The notes below the pieces were generated by a model, which saw only the letters and a program-made list of their open reading frames with translations, was not told the origin of the DNA and made no database searches. A DNA stretch of 17,298 nt, taken from assembly GCA_964594625.1 (NCBI GenBank), contig CAZQNC010000020.1, forward strand, positions 1 through 17,298, in the 5' to 3' direction. Shown here piece by piece: positions 14,805-17,298 of the stretch (positions are counted from its first letter, which is position 1; every line of letters starts with the position of its first letter). Source of the stretch: CAZESS01 sp964594625. Its GTDB lineage: Archaea; Thermoplasmatota; E2; UBA202; DSCA01. Both the position numbers and the translations under genes were made by a program.

Positions 14805-14808
14805 TAAA

Positions 14809-14818
14809 AATATAAAAA
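14809..14818 (+). promoter_or_regulatory. TATA box for the flavin/[2Fe-2S] subunit gene
   Basis: AATATAAAAA lies in an A-rich stretch just after the peptidase stop, centred 27 bp upstream of the ATG at 14841 and 33 bp upstream of the ATG at 14847. Confidence 0.6.
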
Positions 14819-14840
14819 ATACCGCCGCATACTGTGAGGG

Positions 14841-15662
14841 ATGACCATGGACAACGAGTTCAAACCGCAGCCCGCCGAGCTGATAGACATCCAGCGTCTT
14901 TCTTTTGACACCAGGCTGTACAGCCTGCGCTTCATAGATGAGGCCGTGCAGCAGCAGTTTTCGTTTACGCCGGGGCAGTTCGTCGAGGTCGGCGTGGCCG
15001 GCGCCGGTGAGGCCCCGATATCGATTACCTCGCCGTCGCACACCAAGGACCATGTCGAGCTGTGCATCAAAACCGTCGGCCGGCTGACCAATCTCCTGGC
15101 CGGCAAACAGGTGGGCGACCGGGTTGGCATCCGGGGCCCCTACGGCATCGGTTTCCCGGTGGACCATCTCAGGGGGCGGGACATCGTGTTTATCGCCGGT
15201 GGCATCGGCCTGGCGCCGTTGCGCAGCCTGATAAAAACCGTGCTGGCCCGTCCGGATGACTACGGCGAATTGCACATTTTGTACGGCGCGCGCGGCCCCG
15301 ACCACATCATCTTCCGGGAGGAGCTGGAGGCCTGGCGCCGGCAGGCAGCGGTCCACGTCACCGTCGACGAGGGCGACGCGTCCTGGGACGGCAACGTGGG
15401 CTTTGTCAGCGAGCTGGTGGCAGCGCTCGACCTGCCCCGTCGGGCGCGAGCCGTGGTGTGCGGTCCCCCGGCCATGTTCGAGCCCACGGTGGCCGAGCTG
15501 CAGCGGCAGGAGGTTGAGGAGGTCAACATCGCGGTGTCGGTGGAACGGCGGATGAAATGCGGCATCGGGAAATGCGGCAACTGTATCGCCGGCGGGGAGA
15601 CCTACGTCTGCCTGGAGGGCCCCGTGTTCACCTACGAGGAATACCAGGAGCTCTCCCTGTAA
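14841..15662 (+). CDS. FAD/[2Fe-2S] electron-transfer subunit, sulfhydrogenase-gamma/PyrK-like
   Basis: The 273-residue ferredoxin-reductase-family protein transfers electrons between NAD(P)H and a partner enzyme. The FAD-binding barrel is at about 10-105, with PISITSPS (59-66) replacing the usual RxYS motif. The nucleotide-binding domain follows, with IAGGIGLAPLRSL (118-130) and CGPPAMF (207-213). Four cysteines at 240, 245, 248 and 257 (KCGIGKCGNC then VCLEGP) bind a [2Fe-2S] cluster as in PyrK and hydrogenase gamma subunits. Sulfhydrogenase gamma, sulfite reductase AsrB or PyrK roles are all possible. None of the corresponding partner genes (hydrogenase large or small subunit, asrA/C, pyrD) is adjacent. 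ATG 14841 fits a leaderless transcript; ATG 14847 would instead have GAGGG 6 bases upstream and give 271 residues. Confidence 0.9.
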   Translation: MTMDNEFKPQPAELIDIQRLSFDTRLYSLRFIDEAVQQQFSFTPGQFVEVGVAGAGEAPISITSPSHTKDHVELCIKTVGRLTNLLAGKQVGDRVGIRGPYGIGFPVDHLRGRDIVFIAGGIGLAPLRSLIKTVLARPDDYGELHILYGARGPDHIIFREELEAWRRQAAVHVTVDEGDASWDGNVGFVSELVAALDLPRRARAVVCGPPAMFEPTVAELQRQEVEEVNIAVSVERRMKCGIGKCGNCIAGGETYVCLEGPVFTYEEYQELSL

Positions 15663-15698
15663 CACAAAGGCTCAAATACGTTCGGGCGTTCACCGTGT

Positions 15699-16532
15699 AT
15701 GCGGCATCTTTTTTTCTTCTTCGCTGTAGCCGCGGTGCTTCTCCTGCCCATGGCGGACGTGGCCGTGCCGGCGTCGCGGGAGTTATCCCGCCACGTGTCA
15801 CCTGCCGCCGGCGATGACATCGATGACCGTCCCAATGAGACATGGCTGGACGGACGGCGCGTGCTCTGGCAGCAGCCATCGATACCGGCCCCGGCAGACG
15901 GCTACCCGGTCATCCTGCTGCTGCACGGCACGGTGCAGCATGCCGACGCCTGGTTTACTGGATGCGACAGATGGAGCACGGCGCAGGCCAGCTTCACCCG
16001 GGCAGCGCTCGAGAGGGGGATGCTCGTGGTCGCGCCGGAGTCCCGCCGCCCGTTGCTGTGGGGGCCGCGGGCCTGGGATGCATTTGCCGCCACCGTAAAC
16101 ACCTCGCTCGACCTGCCCATGTTCCGGGACATCTTCGACTGGCTTGGCACGCTGCCGGTGAACCGGAGCGCCCTGTACTGCGCAGGGTTTTCCTCCGGCG
16201 CCTTCATGACCAGCCGGCTCGCCCGGACGTTTCCCGACCGGTGTGCCGCCGTGGCCGTGCATTCCGGCGCCGACGCCACCGCCCTCCGGCTGACATGGCT
16301 GGGCCCCATCCTGGACTGCACGAAGCCCCTCCGGTTTCCCGGCGGGTATCCGCCGACCATGGTCATCCACGGGCGACATGACCGCGTGGTGCCCGCCACC
16401 TGCGGCGTCAACCTTTACGGAGAACTTCAGCGCCATGGCGTTCCCTCTCAGCTTTTGCTCACCGGGGGCGGGCACATCTGGCAGGCCGCCCACAACGGGG
16501 AGATACTGGACTGGCTCACCGCGGCTGGATAG
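15699..16532 (+). CDS. Exported alpha/beta hydrolase, PHB-depolymerase/LpqC-like esterase
   Basis: The 277-residue protein has an N-terminal hydrophobic signal (about 4-22). The mature part has the alpha/beta-hydrolase pattern: oxyanion segment LLLHGT (73-78), nucleophile elbow GFSSG (163-167, Ser165), acid Asp228 in IHGRHDRVVP (223-232) and His259 in GGGHIWQ (256-262). The arrangement resembles secreted polyhydroxybutyrate-depolymerase or feruloyl-esterase-like enzymes (LpqC family). The substrate, probably an ester outside the cell, cannot be fixed from sequence. Four cysteines in the mature part (89, 161, 182, 207) plus Cys235 could form disulfides. The ATG at 15699 has a weak TATA-like CAAATAC centred 24 bp upstream. 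Its last 17 bp overlap the convergent gene. Confidence 0.87.
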   Translation: MRHLFFFFAVAAVLLLPMADVAVPASRELSRHVSPAAGDDIDDRPNETWLDGRRVLWQQPSIPAPADGYPVILLLHGTVQHADAWFTGCDRWSTAQASFTRAALERGMLVVAPESRRPLLWGPRAWDAFAATVNTSLDLPMFRDIFDWLGTLPVNRSALYCAGFSSGAFMTSRLARTFPDRCAAVAVHSGADATALRLTWLGPILDCTKPLRFPGGYPPTMVIHGRHDRVVPATCGVNLYGELQRHGVPSQLLLTGGGHIWQAAHNGEILDWLTAAG

Positions 16533-17202
16533 ACCGGAGCAACGGATGGTACAGCGCCGGTGGCTCCTCGCAGTCCACGTGCAGCTCCATGTCCAGGCGT
16601 ATCAACGGCGTGACCAGCAGGCCGCGCAGGATGTCGGTCAGCCCCCAGATCTCCTTGCGGCCCAGGATGGCTACGTAGTCGCCGCCGATCTCGGCGGGAT
16701 CCCAGTAGACCACGTAATAGTCGCCCGCGGTCTCGATGACCTGGTCGTAGACGGAGCTGTTGTAATACGATTTCCCGCCGAACGGCTCATAAAATGTGCC
16801 TCGCTCGCCATCCGGAATGGGGTTCGGGGTCACCACGGCCCCGTAGCCCTCGGGCAGGTCAAACGGTATCTCATGTTGCGGTTCCGGTAATCCAGGGCCC
16901 ACCAGGGCGAACCAGGGCGAAAACGCCTGGTACTGCTCGCAGACGGGCACGATGCCCTCGATGTAGATGCGCGACGGCGCATCGATGGAAAACCGGTACA
17001 CGTCGACATCCTCGCAGGGATTGACACCGTCGTTTTCCAGCCATGCATAGACGGCGATGGACTGCTCAACCGACTTCCGCACCTCGAAGGGCGCCTCGGC
17101 GGTATAATCTTCCCGTTCAAGATAGGGCACATGCGCCACCGCCAGGCCGGGCAGGACAAACAGCAGCGCCATGGCCAGCGCTGTCACACGCTTCAGGGTC
17201 AT
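16516..17202 (-). CDS. Exported protein of unknown function with a beta-sandwich-like domain
   Basis: The 228-residue protein has a clear signal peptide (MTLKRVTALA start, hydrophobic core 7-20, cleavage likely after AVA at 21-23). The mature part is rich in tyrosine, proline and acidic residues and ends its central domain with GDYYVVYWDPAEIGGDYVAI (160-179). That pattern is typical of pre-peptidase-C-like or related jelly-roll domains in exported prokaryotic proteins. Cysteines 63, 88 and 211 are present. A mildly hydrophobic stretch (189-202) is too polar for a sure membrane anchor. Whether it functions with the convergent exported hydrolase is unknown. A TATA box 26 bp upstream of the ATG supports the start. 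Confidence 0.82.
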   Translation of the reverse strand: MTLKRVTALAMALLFVLPGLAVAHVPYLEREDYTAEAPFEVRKSVEQSIAVYAWLENDGVNPCEDVDVYRFSIDAPSRIYIEGIVPVCEQYQAFSPWFALVGPGLPEPQHEIPFDLPEGYGAVVTPNPIPDGERGTFYEPFGGKSYYNSSVYDQVIETAGDYYVVYWDPAEIGGDYVAILGRKEIWGLTDILRGLLVTPLIRLDMELHVDCEEPPALYHPLLRSIQPR

Positions 17203-17223
17203 GCATGCTAGAACAATGTAGTG

Positions 17224-17232
17224 CTTATAAAC
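17224..17232 (-). promoter_or_regulatory. TATA box for the exported beta-sandwich protein (leaderless)
   Basis: GTTTATAAG on the minus strand is centred 26 bp upstream of the ATG at 17202. The remaining 66 bp to the window edge show no gene that I can support. Confidence 0.65.
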
Positions 17233-17298
17233 ATATGTTTTCCGGGATACTATTCAGTGGTCTGAAGCTGTTCTTGGAAAAAATCGAAAAAGCTATCG

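Noticed and set aside
14391..15665. Open frame of 424 codons opposite the peptidase and flavin subunit genes
   Set aside because: Antisense shadow; both plus-strand genes have clear motifs.
1..17298. CRISPR array, insertion sequence, attachment site or replication origin
   Set aside because: I found no regularly spaced direct repeats, transposase, integrase or clustered origin-box repeats; the tRNA is cut by the window edge, so an attachment site there cannot be judged.

Overview
The window is about 17.3 kb of a GC-rich, gene-dense archaeal chromosome. The archaeal origin is shown by a TATA-binding protein gene, an archaeal double-length pilus membrane platform protein, a HerA-type ATPase, an archaeal-style prepilin peptidase, and TATA boxes centred 24-28 bp upstream of many start codons, as expected for leaderless transcripts. 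A Euryarchaeota-like lineage fits best; I cannot name the genus. A bacterial-type glutaminyl-tRNA synthetase is unusual in this background.

Left part (1-4.3 kb): the 3' two thirds of a tRNA-Gln(CUG) gene, a stable hairpin, and glnS, probably one transcription unit. On the opposite strand lie a four-helix membrane protein with a histidine-kinase-like H-box but no ATPase domain, enolase, and a HAD phosphatase.

Middle part (4.3-8.4 kb): a small membrane-anchored extracytoplasmic protein; an AAA+ ATPase with an N-terminal helix-hairpin-helix and an MCM-like motor; the convergent TBP gene; a 328-bp intergenic region with a G-quadruplex-like motif, a hairpin and AT-rich inverted repeats; a two-gene operon (stand-alone Lrp/AsnC effector domain plus a small three-helix membrane protein) with Shine-Dalgarno sequences; and a LarE-family sulfur transferase with exactly three cysteines.

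Right part (8.4-17.3 kb): a divergent type IV pilus-like locus. Leftward are a TadA/FlaI-type ATPase with a cysteine-rich N-terminus and a double-length TadC/FlaJ platform, overlapping by 4 bp. Rightward, from a 38-bp shared promoter gap, are a HerA/VirB4-like ATPase and a prepilin peptidase separated by 1 bp. No pilin is visible. Then come a flavin/[2Fe-2S] electron-transfer subunit of the hydrogenase-gamma/PyrK type, an exported alpha/beta hydrolase, and a convergent exported beta-sandwich-like protein.

The two points most worth following up are the tRNA-Gln/glnS cistron in an archaeon and the pairing of a DNA-pump ATPase with pilus-assembly genes, which resembles in outline the archaeal pilus/Ced type of DNA exchange.
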